Shown here: in pieces, positions 23,680 to 35,683 of the stretch
How positions within the stretch are numbered: position 1 is the stretch's first letter
How the letters are laid out: every line of letters starts with the position of its first letter
Source: Xanthoparmelia taractica
Taxonomy: Eukaryota; Ascomycota; Lecanoromycetes; Lecanorales; Parmeliaceae
Length of the DNA: 64,000 bases
Direction of reading: 5' to 3'
Assembly (NCBI GenBank): GCA_033085395.1
Contig: JANQBS010000006.1
Location: 248,001-312,000, forward strand
Translations under genes and position numbers: made by a program
Notes under the pieces: model-generated
Told to the model about the DNA's origin: nothing
The model's input: the letters and a program-made list of their open reading frames with translations, nothing else
The model's database searches: none

Positions 23680-25251
23680 GATGTTGAGTAGACTTAACAA
23701 GCGACGTTCAGTGAAACTTCTCGGGCAAGATCTCGAAGCAGGGTCCGCAACGGGTATTATAGATGGCGTTTCCCAGACAAGCTAACGGTAGAAGAACGTT
23801 TGCTGGACTTGTTCGGTACGGGATATACTCGGATTTTGTTGGTGCATCTTAGCCCAACTACATCTGTCCATTAGAACATCTGAGCGAACGCGTTCTTTTG
23901 CGGACTGGATGAAATCTGAGTAATAAAGCGCGCGTTCGCCGACACAATATTGTTATAGGATCGTAAAACTAAGAGAAGTACTAACAGCAGTGGTCAAAAC
24001 AAATAGCGAAGCGGTATAGATACACTCCAAGTCCTACTCTTTCGTCTTGCTTTCAAAGAAGCGTATATAGATGGTAGACGGAGAGCGGGACTAAGTAGAG
24101 CAAAGAATCTGCAAAAACTTTGTACAGATGTTGGTCAACTGAGTCGTTTCCTGGGTCACGGGTCGTTCCCAGTGAGCCATTCATAACCTGTGCTTGAATA
24201 AGCCCAACATCTGACGGTCAAAAAACATGTTGGTGTGCGAAACGTGATTGTAGAAGTTTAAGGTTTTTGTAGAAGCATAGGTACAAGGGCAGACAGAGCA
24301 GAGCTTGGTTAGAGGAGGAAGAAAGATTGACGAGGAAAGGTTTGATTATAAAAGGCGAGATGAGCGGAGATTAGATCTCGATCAATCCGCAGCTTGATCA
24401 GATTATTGAGATGGTTAAGACAACATTAACCCTCAGGGCCCGCTAGGGGAAGGACGGCTTTGCATCCGTTATTGTCAAATATTTACACTCCGCTGGCGCC
24501 ATGTAGGGGTAGTGGATGGTATCAAGCAACAAACTCACTGGATATGCACGCACTACCACTTAGCCAATAAGAATTTCTCGTCGTCATGGTTGTCAGTTGT
24601 CAACATAGACCAGTGATGTGCGGACCAGGATATGGCTTCCGTACACATCTTGTCGACCCTTACCGTATCCGAGGTTGGGTGATACCCCTCTCTTGTTACT
24701 TGTATGCGAGCATTTCCGCGCACTGCCACCAGCCAACTGACAAATGCCCGTCGTCGTCGTCTTGTAAAGAGGCTTTTAGTCTGTGCATCTACCCAAGCTT
24801 GTTTGTATCAAAATGCAACATATCTCGAAACTCAGTAGACGGCCCCAAGGACAACAGTGGTTAGGATAGGCCAGGGAAGTGTTTCAAAATGTGTGTGTGT
24901 TCTGTCCAATCAGTTGTTTTAGCGATATAGATATTCCCAAAACGGACTCTTGCATGAGACAAGGGAGGAGAAACGGAACGCATCTCCAAGCGAGTGCGAG
25001 CGCTTGAAAATCATCGGAAACCTGCTTCCTATTCCCTACCGGTTTTGAACAAGGCAACGGGAACGCGGTTATGTATGCAAGGGCATCGGTTGAGCCTCGA
25101 GGCGGACCTCAAAACCCGGTTTTTAATGATCAGTAGGAACATGTACACGTTGTAGCTCTGTCTCTCTGGTAAATATGAAAAAAAAAGGCCGCCAAGGTGC
25201 AGCCCGATTTCCTTTGCTGGCGATGCATGTGAATCATCGCCGAAGCACTTG
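23680..25251. other. 1.6 kb gap upstream of the YDR124W-like gene
   Basis: Upstream region of the YDR124W-like gene and 3' region of the ABC transporter gene (both minus). Long upstream regions are common for regulatory fungal genes. No coding signal was recognised. Confidence 0.45.
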
Positions 25252-28200
25252 TCATTGCTCAACACTGTCGAGCAAGCCAGCTTCTCTGACTAATTCGTAA
25301 AACTGTCCCCTTTGACGGACAAGGGCTGATGGAGTATCAAACTCTGCAACATTCCCGCGGTCCAAAACGACGATGCGATCGGAGTCAAGGATGGTATTGA
25401 TCCGATGCGCGATTGTAATAATGGTGCGGTCCTTGAACATGTTGCTTCTCAAAGTAGTCTGCAGCATAGCGTCAGTCTCCACGTCTACCGCCGCCGTTGC
25501 CTCATCGAGTACTGTCGAAAATTGTCAGTAAGCGAAACAGGATCAACACATCCGGATTACCTAGAATGTTCGTAGGGGTCAGCAGTGCTCTGGCTAAGGA
25601 GACCAACTGCCGCTGTCCTGCCGACAAGTTCGAGCCTGCATCAACAAGTCAGACGACATTTTCACAGCGCATAGCCGACTCACCTCCTTCATGCACACTT
25701 GCTTCGAGCCCACCTTGCATACTTGAGACGTGCTCTTTTAGCCGTGCGTGATCTTGTGTACATTAGTAGGCGTTCAGAAAGAAAACGTCGCACCTGGAAG
25801 CAGACTCACCGAGCACGCTCCAAAGTTCCGTATCGTCGTGGATATGACCTGGGTCTAAGTTTTCCCGGATAGTGCCTTCGAAGAGAGCTGCATCTTGGGG
25901 GATGATAGCAAGCCTACCTCGAAGATCGAAAAGCCCAATGGTCGACGTGTTCAGGTCATCGATCGAGATATATCCAACGTCGGGCTCTATGACCCTGAAC
26001 AAAGCCAACGTAAGCGACGATTTCCCCGCTCCAGTACGACCCACGACGCCGATCTTCTCATGGGATTTAATGTGGATGTTGATGTTTTTTAAAACCAAGT
26101 CTAAGCCTGGTCGATATCTTGCTGAATAGTTGTGGAAGTCCACAGCTCCTTGTCCGGGCCAGCTTATCTTGGGTCTATTCTTCGAGATAATATCAGGTGC
26201 CTCGCTCGGCAGCCTAGTATACTCCAGAACACGCTCCACCGAGACTATGTTCGTCTCGACCTCGACAGTTTGCCTCACGATCCAGTTTAGACTGGTGGTA
26301 ATCTGCAAGGCATATGACATGGCCAGACCCACTAAACCTGCAGACAAGCCACTGCCTGAAGAGACTGAGATGATAGCAAAAGAAGCTGCCGCCAGGATGA
26401 TAAAGGAGCCGATGAACTCGAGTCGAACTGCCAGCCACCGGTTTGCATGGATGGATGGAAAGTATGCGCGAAGGTTTGCATCTACCCGCCATTCGTTTTC
26501 TAAAGCAAACCTGCCCTGTTGCCGATACGCACGGATCGTTGTGATACCGCCAAGAGATTCTTGGAAATGTGCGTATATCGGGCTTCTGCTAATGCTGTCT
26601 AGACGCTTCAGCTCTCTTGATGTACGTAAATAGTAGCGCTGAATGTACAGGTAGACGGCTGCGAGGGGAATGATCAAGGCCACGAAGACCGGAGTGGAGA
26701 CAGCAATCAGGATGAGTGTGTAGAACGCCCGAGCACTGTTGACGAATAGCATATTAAAGGTTCTTGCCAGTACTTCATCAACTCGGTAAATATCGCTAGA
26801 GAAACGATTCAGAATTCGTCCAGAAGGAGTGGTCTCAAAGAAACTCATTGGAGACCTGAATATCGCATAGGCCATCCTTTCGTGGAGTTTGCGCGAAGCC
26901 TCGATCGAACAAAATATCCAGAGTATAAGCGTCTGTATCACCACAAGACCCGCACCACCAATTCCGAAGGCGAAATAAATTCCGATGTATTTGCCGACCT
27001 GGGGATTGCCACCGTATTCCTGATTGACCTCGGACCACTGCTTCAACCATAAGCTACCCCCAATCGAAGCCGTTTGTGCGCCAACGAGTGTGATGAGGTA
27101 GATGCACACAGCAATCAGATTGCTGGTCTTTGCATATTCTAAATACACGTTCCAATTTACTTTGCCTTGTTCGGAAAATTCTTTGCTTTGCTTTGATTTG
27201 ACGACTTCTCCCTCTTCATCAGTCACCTTACCGCGGGGGCCTTTGAATGATGCTGTGCTTGCGCGTCGTAGTGTGTCATTAGTAGCTCTCCGCCCAGTGC
27301 CTGCGTTAGCTCGAATGGGTGCCAATTGAACGATGCCTTCTTGGGCTTGGTCTTTCTCTTCCGCGATTGAGTCCCCGTTGCCTAACCCAAAGACAGTGGT
27401 GGAGTCCTCGCTTTCTGAGCTTGTGGATTCCTTACTGTCTTCCACGCTAGGGGACGGAGTTTCTTGCTCTTCTTCGTTATTAGCAGTCCTGATCAGATTT
27501 GCGACTTCTCCTTTCATTGCCATGAGCTGCTCAAATGTCCCTTTTTCTAAGATTCTGCCATCACGGATCAGGGTAACAAAATCAGCCTCGAAGAGCACTG
27601 GAATCGAATTGGTCGCTAATATTCTGGTTTTCCCGGCCAACAGACCCTTCGCTCCCAGTACGTTCTCGATCAAGTGTCTTCCCACATGTTGATCCACAGC
27701 GGAAAGGCAATCGTCAAGAAGGTAGACATCAGCACGGGCATAGACGGCTCTCGCCAGAGTCAGACGAGCTTTCTGTCCTCCAGATAAAGATATTCCACGT
27801 TCGCCCACCTCGGTCTGGTCTCCATCCGGCAGTGTCTTCAGGTCTTCGGTCAGAGCGCAGGCATTAATTGTCCGCTCGTAGAAGCGTGGATCCCAGCGAT
27901 GGCCAAATACAATATTCTCTTTGACGCTTGCGTTCATGACCCATGCTTGCTGCGCCACGTATGCAGTACGACCATGTACTACAACCTCGCCATGGATTTT
28001 CCAGATGTCTCCGAGAATGGCTTCTAGGAAAGACGACTTTCCTGCTCCAACTCGACCTACAATGCAGCTAAGTTCCGCTTTGCGCGCGACAAAATTGATG
28101 TCTTCTAAGCAGTGGCGGCCTTCTTTACGATCCCACGTGAAGGTAGCATCCTTGACAAGGACAGATTCCTCCCCATTGTTTGTAGCCGCATCTTTCGTCT

Positions 28201-30055
28201 GCACGGCATCGGACTGCAATTCCTCTGCCATGAAGAAGCTAGTAAGACGTCCTACTGCTACTATAGCCTCAATAATAGACGTAATCACCATGGGAAGGAT
28301 GGCCAAAGGGAAGCCGAGCAGATTGAAAAGGGTTAACGCCGGAAAGACAAGTTCAGTTGTCAAAGGTTCGTCTCTCGTAAGAACGAAGACGGTGAAAGTA
28401 GAGCACGACACCAGGAAAGGAGTCGTCGACCAGGTAAAATTCGCAAAGGCCTGGGAAGCGCCAATCTTGCGAAGAGTCTTCAACTCCTGCTCATTGCGGA
28501 CGAAATTGAGCTTGTTCATAAAGGCTTGAGACCAGGCAAACAACTTGATGCTCTTCATGTTGTTAAGTATCTCCGTTACCAATCGTGTCCTGGCATCCTT
28601 GTTTTTCATCTGTTTCTTTTGAAGGTTCTTCATGATCCTGGCAATCAATCCGTTGATAGGTACCATGAGCAACATAGCAGCAACACCTGCTAGCATGCTA
28701 ATGCCGACCAGTTGATACAAGGACAGCATGCACAAAACGATCTGAAATGGTGCGGACCAAAGCATCTGTCCATACTGCGTGAGCTCCTGTAGTCGTTGGG
28801 TATCAACTGCCATGTAGTTGACAATGTCTCCCGTGGACTTGGACGCTCGGCCTTCGTTCGATAGTTTCATTGACTTAGCGTATATCATGGAAGTCAATGA
28901 TGACTTGACTCTCATGCCTGTTTCAAAGGCACGCTGGAAATACTGATGGAGTAAAACTGATTGTGCTACTGACACAGCGAACATGGCAAGTGATATCGCT
29001 GCTCCCCTGATCACAGGCTGAGGGTGAGGATTGCCTCCCCGGTAGGAGTCAACGAAGGAAATCAAAAGTCTCAGCAATTGTGGCTGTGTGAATGATAATA
29101 AATCGCTAAAGGCTTTGATGACGGAGCCCCTGAAATAGGGCCAACCAAAGCCTCTGAACAGAGCTATCCATAGGGAAGGCCTCTTCTTTTCAAGCTCATC
29201 AGCCCACATGTGCTCTAACGTATCCCCGGTCACTTTTGTAGTATCCCTCCTTCTTAGATTCCATAAGTCGTCCTGCGTCAGGTACTCTTTATACCCATAC
29301 TTCATCATTGGAGTCATCCAGCTGAATGTGAGGACACTGAAGATGTCTGCATACTCGATAGGGCATTCGTCTTCATCACCAAGGGCATCGTATGCGGATT
29401 GCTTCTTCGGAATTAGGTACTCCAGAGCAAATTCAACCACAGCAAGCCCAAAGCCGACACAGAAAGTAACAAAGTATGGTAGCCGGGTCCGGAATGCTTG
29501 TTGCGAGATCAGCGAGCGCAGCTTCACGCCGAAAGCTATGAGCAGAAACAACCAGTAGAATAGCACGATGCCATTTGGTTGCCGACTCCGCCAGTGCTCA
29601 ACGTATTGAATGCTGCCAATGACTACCAACGATCCCAATGTGATGATTGACGTCCAAAAACGAAAATCGCCAAACCACACTCCAGGAAGCGCATCGATCT
29701 GTAGGCATGCTTGAAGTGTAGTGGTGACGAGCAACGCGGCGATGATTGCGAGTTTCGTGTAGAAGTGCCAATTCTTGCTGACAGGTGACGGGCTTCTATT
29801 CTTCAGGAGCCACCCGATTGCGGCCGCGCCAAATACAATGCCAAAAACGGCCACAGCACTGATCCACACATCGAGGAAGCATGGTGTAAAGTCGTACCGG
29901 AAGGGGCTTATAGGGCCCCATCCCTCGTTGTTACCGCATAAAGGCTGTGTGTTCTCGTACTGGGTTGCTGCGCGGAGGTAGTCCGGCCGAAACGTCGCTT
30001 GTATTGTATTGGGAGAGAAGACCGTCTGCGGCACTACTGCAGACCGCATGCTCAT
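25252..30055 (-). CDS. YCF1: ABCC-type vacuolar transporter, YCF1/BPT1 family (glutathione-conjugate and metal resistance)
   Basis: Probable vacuolar ATP-driven pump for glutathione conjugates, including metal complexes. Exons 30055-25810, 25752-25684, 25635-25561 and 25511-25252 give 1549 residues, normal for full-length ABCC proteins. An N-terminal five-helix domain (TMD0) precedes the L0 linker, then TMD1 with ERAFETGMRVKSSLTSMIYA-like sequence. NBD1 has Walker A GRVGAGKSS near residue 665, signature LSGGQKARLTLARA and Walker B VYLLDDCLSAVD. An acidic, Ser-rich regulatory linker (SPSVEDSKESTSSESED) follows, then TMD2. NBD2 has Walker A GRTGAGKSS near 1337, signature LSAGQRQLVSLARA and Walker B ILVLDEATAAVD. 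The Asp in the NBD1 Walker B makes that site likely weak in hydrolysis, as in other ABCC pumps. All three introns (57, 48 and 49 bp) fall in the last 560 bases. YCF1 versus BPT1 cannot be settled by eye. Confidence 0.93.
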
Positions 30056-30529
30056 GCGTCGTTGTACCTGGGTGCCTCGTCCTGGCTCGCAAGCTGCTGT
30101 CCGTCTCTATTCCGAATTGCTTCCACCAGCCTTCCACTAGCGAATGCACCGTGTCCCCATAAGTCAAGGATATACTGCAGCGGAGATTCTATGTAGTAAC
30201 GGCAACAATCATGGTGGTAGAGTAAGCAGTATTCGAATTCCCGAGTGACGCAAAACCGCCGTAGGGCTGAACGATTGCGGGCAACAGCCGATCACGCCGA
30301 TGTACCTTAGTCAGACACTGTACAATGTATTCAACACGCCTCTTCTATCAGCTTTGCACGACTACAGATCGTTCATGTGTTGAAAAGCTAGTTGTGGCGG
30401 TAGCGTGTTCAATGCTAACAGTGTACACCAATCAGAAAGGTGCTCCAAAGGATGCAATCCCTCAGTACCTTTCTTACAGTCCGCTAATGGACGGGTATCT
30501 CAGCAGCAAAAATCAAAACGTTTCCGCGC
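30056..30529. promoter_or_regulatory. Upstream region of the YCF1-type transporter gene
   Basis: About 470 bases containing the transporter promoter and the 3' region of the UBA/UIM gene. It includes one TTAGTCA motif, listed separately. Confidence 0.5.
30307..30313. promoter_or_regulatory. Possible Yap1-type response element (TTAGTCA)
   Basis: TTAGTCA, the reverse complement of TGACTAA, lies about 250 bases upstream of the transporter start codon. Yap1 controls YCF1 in yeast through such sites. A single 7-mer can occur by chance. Confidence 0.35.
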
Positions 30530-33473
30530 TCACATGTCCCTACTACCTCTCTGATCTTCATCTTCTTCGTCATCTTCCATAGCAATCTCGGGCACATAGC
30601 TCCCAAGCGAGTAGGCTTGCTTTTCCTTGGCGTTCTTTTGATGGTGCAGTAGACCTCTCTGTCCTCCGCGTTCTTTCATCTCCTGCCCGGAGTCATTTGT
30701 CCCATCCGGTTCAAGCGCCATGAAGCTTGGGTCGATCGTCTGTCCAGTGGCTCTGAGACTTGTTGGAATCACATCATCATAGCTTCCAGTCGCGCCAGCT
30801 TTGCGAGGACTTATGCGTGGGTATCTAGGCACATGTGGAGGGGATGGACTGTCATCGTAGCCTGGTGGATTCGGATCAAGTTCATCACTCGATATCGCAT
30901 CGTAGGTTCTATCATACGGAGGGGATCGATGATTGTTCACGTCAAGGTTATCGTCGTCGGCCTTTCTCTTTGTTGGCGTGGCAGGCGCCGGTGGATCCAT
31001 CCCATCCAGCTCTGCACTAAAGCTAAGATTGTCTGCCCGGACAAAGTTCTGACGTAGTCAGTATGGAAGAGACAGTCGAAATGGGAATAGTAAAGACATA
31101 CCAAAAGTGGAGACGGTAGATCTCCAGATTTATACGAAATTGCTTTCTCGTTGGCATAGACCAAGAGAGTACTCCGGGAGTCGGTACTCGCAGCTTTGAG
31201 GACGTTGGCTTCGGTCACCTTCTGCAGATCATAAAGTCAGTATTGTCTCCGGGAAGTAGCAGTCAACCTCACGTGTCTCTTTGGTATTGAGGCCTGGAGG
31301 TTATGATTGAGGATCAGAGTGGAAGGTCGACTTGCCTTGGGTACTACTGGATTCGTCTCTGTGCTCAAATACTCAATCTTCCACCACTGCCAGTCTTTGG
31401 CTTCGGCGCCAAGTATATTCTTCTCTTCATCGGGGTTCGTCCTCTCGAGAACGTAAACGACGTTTGCACCTGTCGAGACTCCCCGGAGGGTGTACTTCTC
31501 ATGAGGAGGCTGACTTGGGTCATCTGCGGGTATCGTGTACAGTTCCGAAATCTCCTTCAGCTTCTCGTGAGCACGATTTCGAACTTCTTCAAATGCTAAG
31601 CAACATTAGTCAGCAAAGCAGTTGTGTATCAGTCAGCTTTACGTACTTTTCAACTTGTCCGATATCCGAGCCGTCAACGCTCTGAGCTCGTTGGCTACTG
31701 GGTCGTCTTGGGCTTGGCTCTGTCCAAGGTATTCTTGAGAAGGCTGTTCTGTCACCGAAGGTTCCTTGCTGGCATCTTGGTATGCCTTCTTGCGCTCAAA
31801 ATATGCTGTCGCTTTTGCAAGTAGTTTGGTAACGTCCACTTGTGCACCACCCACAGGCTTTTGGAATTTCGAGATCCTGGTTTGGAGCTTTTCTTCGTTC
31901 TGAAGTTGAGTGGTCACTGCAGTCTTGCGAGCCAGCATATCTTTCGCTTCCTGCATATGTGACGGCAGGTACCGATCAGCATACCAGATGGGTGGGACCT
32001 CGATGCCCAGTCCAGGTACGTTCTCGACCTGGTTGTCAACCTCCAGCGTAAACACATCTCCGACTTTCTGAAAATAAATCTCATCGTCTTCTTTAGCGTC
32101 TACCCACATCATGTGGTCTAGAGCCTCATACAGCGTCAACCCTTTGCCTGAGGTCTCATTGTCGACCCTGACATTGAAATAAGTGACATACTCTGTGCGT
32201 ACATTTTCTGGAGCATTAGGATTCGACTTGGTTCCAACAGACTCAAAAATATCGGCCAACGGTGATCCAAATCGAGCTGTGGCCGCTTGCCATAAGCTCA
32301 AGAAAATCGATGCCTTGCCCTTGTCTTGCAGCCCAATGCCTTCAAGCCCTGCCAAAACGTTGGTGCTGCCATAAGCTCTATCGGTTTTGTCAAGGAAAGC
32401 CATGAGGCGTTGAGCTTCATAGATTAGGTCATCCTCGTTGATTTTTCGCCCGTCAGCATCCATGTTAACAATCCGCAGTACTTTCACTGGCGTCCCATCC
32501 CACCAGTCTTTCTCGTGACCGTAGTCCTGCAATGTCAGAGATCTATTGAGCAGAGCCTCTCTTGCCATTGGTATTGCGTGAAGTATCTTGATGAGAGCTG
32601 GTAGACGGTGACCGGTCGAAGGTGTTTTGAAGAAAGCCGGAGTGTTTGGCTGCCGCTTGCGGTCATGAGGCTCAGGGTTTAGCAGGATCTCTTGAGTTTG
32701 AGCTGCAGGATAAACCATCGCCCAGTTATCAGCGTCGTAGTGTTCTCGAGTAGCAGGACCAAAAGTCTGCTTGCCATAATCGATTGTCCCTGTCTCTTGG
32801 CCAGGAAGGGTCTGACTCTCATTCATTGATATCGCCATTGCCCGGTTCAACTCCTCATCCTCTGGCTCGCCAAAGTCCATATTCTGAGCCGCGTCTGGTT
32901 CAAATTCGTCAGGCTAAAATCTTGCAGGGTAGTTTGAAAAGGTGCTCTTACCAATGTCATTAATCCGTGCGCTTACTCTCGAAGGTGGTCTCGATGGTGC
33001 CGTATCACTGAAGACATTGGGATTGAGCGTATCCGGAGGATGGACTGTAAAAGCTTTCGGACACAGCTTAGCTGAGTTTCGCACATCCAAAACACATGAC
33101 CAGGATGCAACGCGTTTAGCCACGGAAGCTTACAATATTGACCCTGATTTTGAGGACCCTCGGTCTTATCTGTATGAAACTGACTTTCATCGTAGGCTAC
33201 CTGGCTCTGCTATCCGTTAATGAGCAAAAAGCTTTAACGTATGTAAGGATGGGGGTTTACCTGATCAAAGATAGTACTAGGGTTGTCAAAGTAGGCATTG
33301 ATGGCCCTCTCCAGATCTTTGTTATGAGCCTGTGCCCACATCAGACCGACACCGACTCAAGATAGTCCTCTAAGCCGAACCTTCAGATACTGTGTAGCTC
33401 TGATGTAAGGGGCACCAGTGACAGCGATAAAGTTTTGAACATTTTCGTCGCTGGGCTCGTGGATGGAAGACAT
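30530..33473 (-). CDS. Ubiquitin-binding protein with UBA-like domain and UIM (fungal, role unknown)
   Basis: The start at 33473 reads MSSIHEPSDENVQNFIAVTG; splicing joins YLK to AHNKDLERAINAYFDNPSTI, completing a UBA-like three-helix domain (residues 10-50). Next exons: SQVAYDESQFHTDKTEGPQ, then FHPPDTLNPNVFSDTAPSRP, then (over the intron with donor GTAAGC just after PPSR) PDEFEPDAAQNMDFGEPEDE. DEELNRAMAISMNES is a ubiquitin-interacting motif. The large middle region (31639-32880) has WWDGTPVKVLRI, LIYEAQRLMAFLDKTDRAYG and GKASIFLSLWQAA; its fold is unknown to me. Further exons (TFEEVRNRAHEKLKEISELY, KDWQWWKIEYLS, SRSTLLVYANEKAISY) lead to an acidic, proline-rich tail with PTKRKADDD. I see no Cys-box or His-box of a USP protease. 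Domain calls are good; function is open. Confidence 0.75.
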
Positions 33474-34530
33474 TGTAGTAGCAAGGCCAATCAGGTATGG
33501 CCACACAGAATGATCATTTTAAACAGCTTCAACAACACAAGAATAAAGAGCGTAAAGGGGAAAGTAATGCACATAGACAGAAGATAAAGTGTTGGCCCAA
33601 AAAGAAAAGGAAGACGATGTTGTAAAGTAGGTAGAAGTAACAATGTTGAAGAGCGCATTATTTCCGACGTGAACGGCACGGGCCGCATTTCTCCGGCCAT
33701 GCATGTGGCTATTTGTAGCACTAAGCCTGTCAACCTGTCAACCTCACCTTTCATTTCCTGTGCTCACAATCACCATTATACATCAGTAGACATACGATGC
33801 CGGTCTTTCGACATATCCGATAATACGTGTAGGAGCCTACCCGTGTCTTCCGGGCCCCGTAATCAATCCATCCAAATCCATTCCATCCGGAATACTTCCA
33901 CATATTACCGATCACAACCCTCATCGATGGTTTTCAGGCATTTCGGCCGATATATTCATCTACGACGGTCTCTCTTAGCCGGTTGTTCTAGCGACGCCTT
34001 GCAATTTCAGGTTTCGTCTTCATGGCTTCTTCCTTCATACACATGATGTATTGGAAAAAGGTAGACACTGGTGGGATTGACCGCGCTTGTGTAGTACGGA
34101 AAAGTATATTTAATATTGAAGTGGCCTGCAAATCATATGAGTCATGCTGGGGGAGAAAAGGATAGACATTAAAGTCATATAATGTGAGTCAGGCATGCGA
34201 GCGCTACAAGCATTGCTTGAAAACGACTCTGCATTCGTAAGCACAGACATTGACAGCTTTGAGTGAAACAGTTAAGGTAATTTTGAAGAGAAGCAAGCAA
34301 GCAATCATAGCGGGCGAATAAGAACAAGGCCACATAGTAGACAAAGGGACTTTGACGAAGAACGCCTTTGTTTTGAAGCACTTCCTATATATAATCAACA
34401 AACATCCTGTCGCCGGTTGCGAGCACCTATAAACCTGTCAAACTTTCCGAGAGCCCGGCGGCGGAATATACCGGGCGCCTATCGCGCTTAGAAAAGTTGC
34501 CGAGATATATTCATACCGAGCTAGAAGGAT
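33474..34530. other. Divergent 1.06 kb gap between the UBA/UIM gene and PTH1
   Basis: Holds both promoters. Small minus-strand ORFs at 34175-34401 look spurious. There is a short AAGC-like repeat near 34293. No RNA gene was recognised. Confidence 0.45.
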
Positions 34531-35211
34531 ATGACAAAGTCCAACAAAAGGCCAAAAGCCTTGTCCTCACCTCCTCCAGACACCCAAATCATCCCAAACC
34601 CTCCAAGCGCATCTGACCCACGCATGCTCCGCCGCCCTCTCTTCATCGCCTCCCTCGGCAATCCACCCCCCCAATACAAAAACACCCTCCACTCCGCCGG
34701 CCACACACTCCTGACCACCCTCCAACAATCGCTCTCCTACCCGCCCTTCGCCAAGAGCCGCGCCCACGGCAACGGTCTCCTTTCCCGCGGCGATGACATG
34801 ACCCTGTGGCAATCTCCCACTCTCATGAACGTCAGCGGCCCCGCCATCGCCTCTGCCTGGAAGACCTTCCTGCGGGACCTACCCAGCGACGATCGCAAGT
34901 GGGCGAAATTGGTCGTTGTGCACGATGAGCTGGAGAGTCGGTTGGGAGAGATAAAGGTCAAGATTGGCGGGAGTGCGAGGGGGCATAACGGACTCAAGAG
35001 TTGTGTGAAGAGTCTTGGGGGGGAGGCGTTTATGCGCATTGGCGTCGGGATCGGGAGGCCGGAGAGTAGGAATAGCAATGATGTTGCCGCCTATGTCCTG
35101 AGGAAGATGAGTGTGGTGGAAATGCAAAAGGTCAATCAAGGTGCGGAGGAGGTGGTGGCGATTCTCTCGAGGATGTCGGACATGCAGGAGGGAGAGGTTC
35201 TTCGGTGTTAG
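34531..35211 (+). CDS. PTH1: Peptidyl-tRNA hydrolase, bacterial-type Pth1 family
   Basis: Frees tRNA from peptidyl-tRNAs dropped by the ribosome; in fungi this family usually serves mitochondria. Single exon of 226 residues. Family motifs: FIASLGNPPPQYKNTLHSAG (substrate Asn and catalytic His), SPTLMNVSGPAI, VVVHDELESRLGEIKVKIGG (catalytic Asp) and SARGHNGLKSC, then FMRIGVGIGRPES and VAAYVLRKM. About 30 basic, Pro/Ser-rich residues precede the domain, but the start is not a textbook presequence; the Met at residue 32 (MLRRPLFIA) could be an alternative start. The gene is C-rich at its 5' end and G-rich at its 3' end. Confidence 0.92.
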   Translation: MTKSNKRPKALSSPPPDTQIIPNPPSASDPRMLRRPLFIASLGNPPPQYKNTLHSAGHTLLTTLQQSLSYPPFAKSRAHGNGLLSRGDDMTLWQSPTLMNVSGPAIASAWKTFLRDLPSDDRKWAKLVVVHDELESRLGEIKVKIGGSARGHNGLKSCVKSLGGEAFMRIGVGIGRPESRNSNDVAAYVLRKMSVVEMQKVNQGAEEVVAILSRMSDMQEGEVLRC

Positions 35212-35683
35212 AGGAAACTCAATGGATTAGCAGAGGTTCCCGATCTAGATGAGATCGAGACTCACTACCTCACCATTGAAAGGTGTGTGGTTCATACCTA
35301 CCCAGCCAAGACCGCTGAACTCATCGTTGACTTAGGATATATCATACTGACCTTCTTGAGATTAGTCATTTGTTATTAACAAAGCCTCCGGCTCTACACC
35401 GGATGTTTTCCGACCAGGTTTGCTTGCCGTAACCAGTTAGGACGTTGGCTCTAGACCCCCTAGTCAGAGAAATTCGAGTTTGCGAGGAAGAGAGAAAGGT
35501 GTATGTGGTGGAGAGGAGCTTTTTGAGTGCGGTCAAACGGATCGCCGAATGGAAGATTGACATGTCCCAGAATCAATGCGTTAGCAGAGATTTAGCCTAA
35601 GGCGGATTCTAGAAAGTTATGGCTGGCATTGTATTTAAATCAACTGAGGTATCATGGGTATCAAAATATATATACAATCTCAA
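35212..35683. other. Convergent gap between PTH1 and ESS-2
   Basis: About 470 bases with both 3' regions. A 65-codon minus ORF at 35366-35563 is not convincing. Confidence 0.5.
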
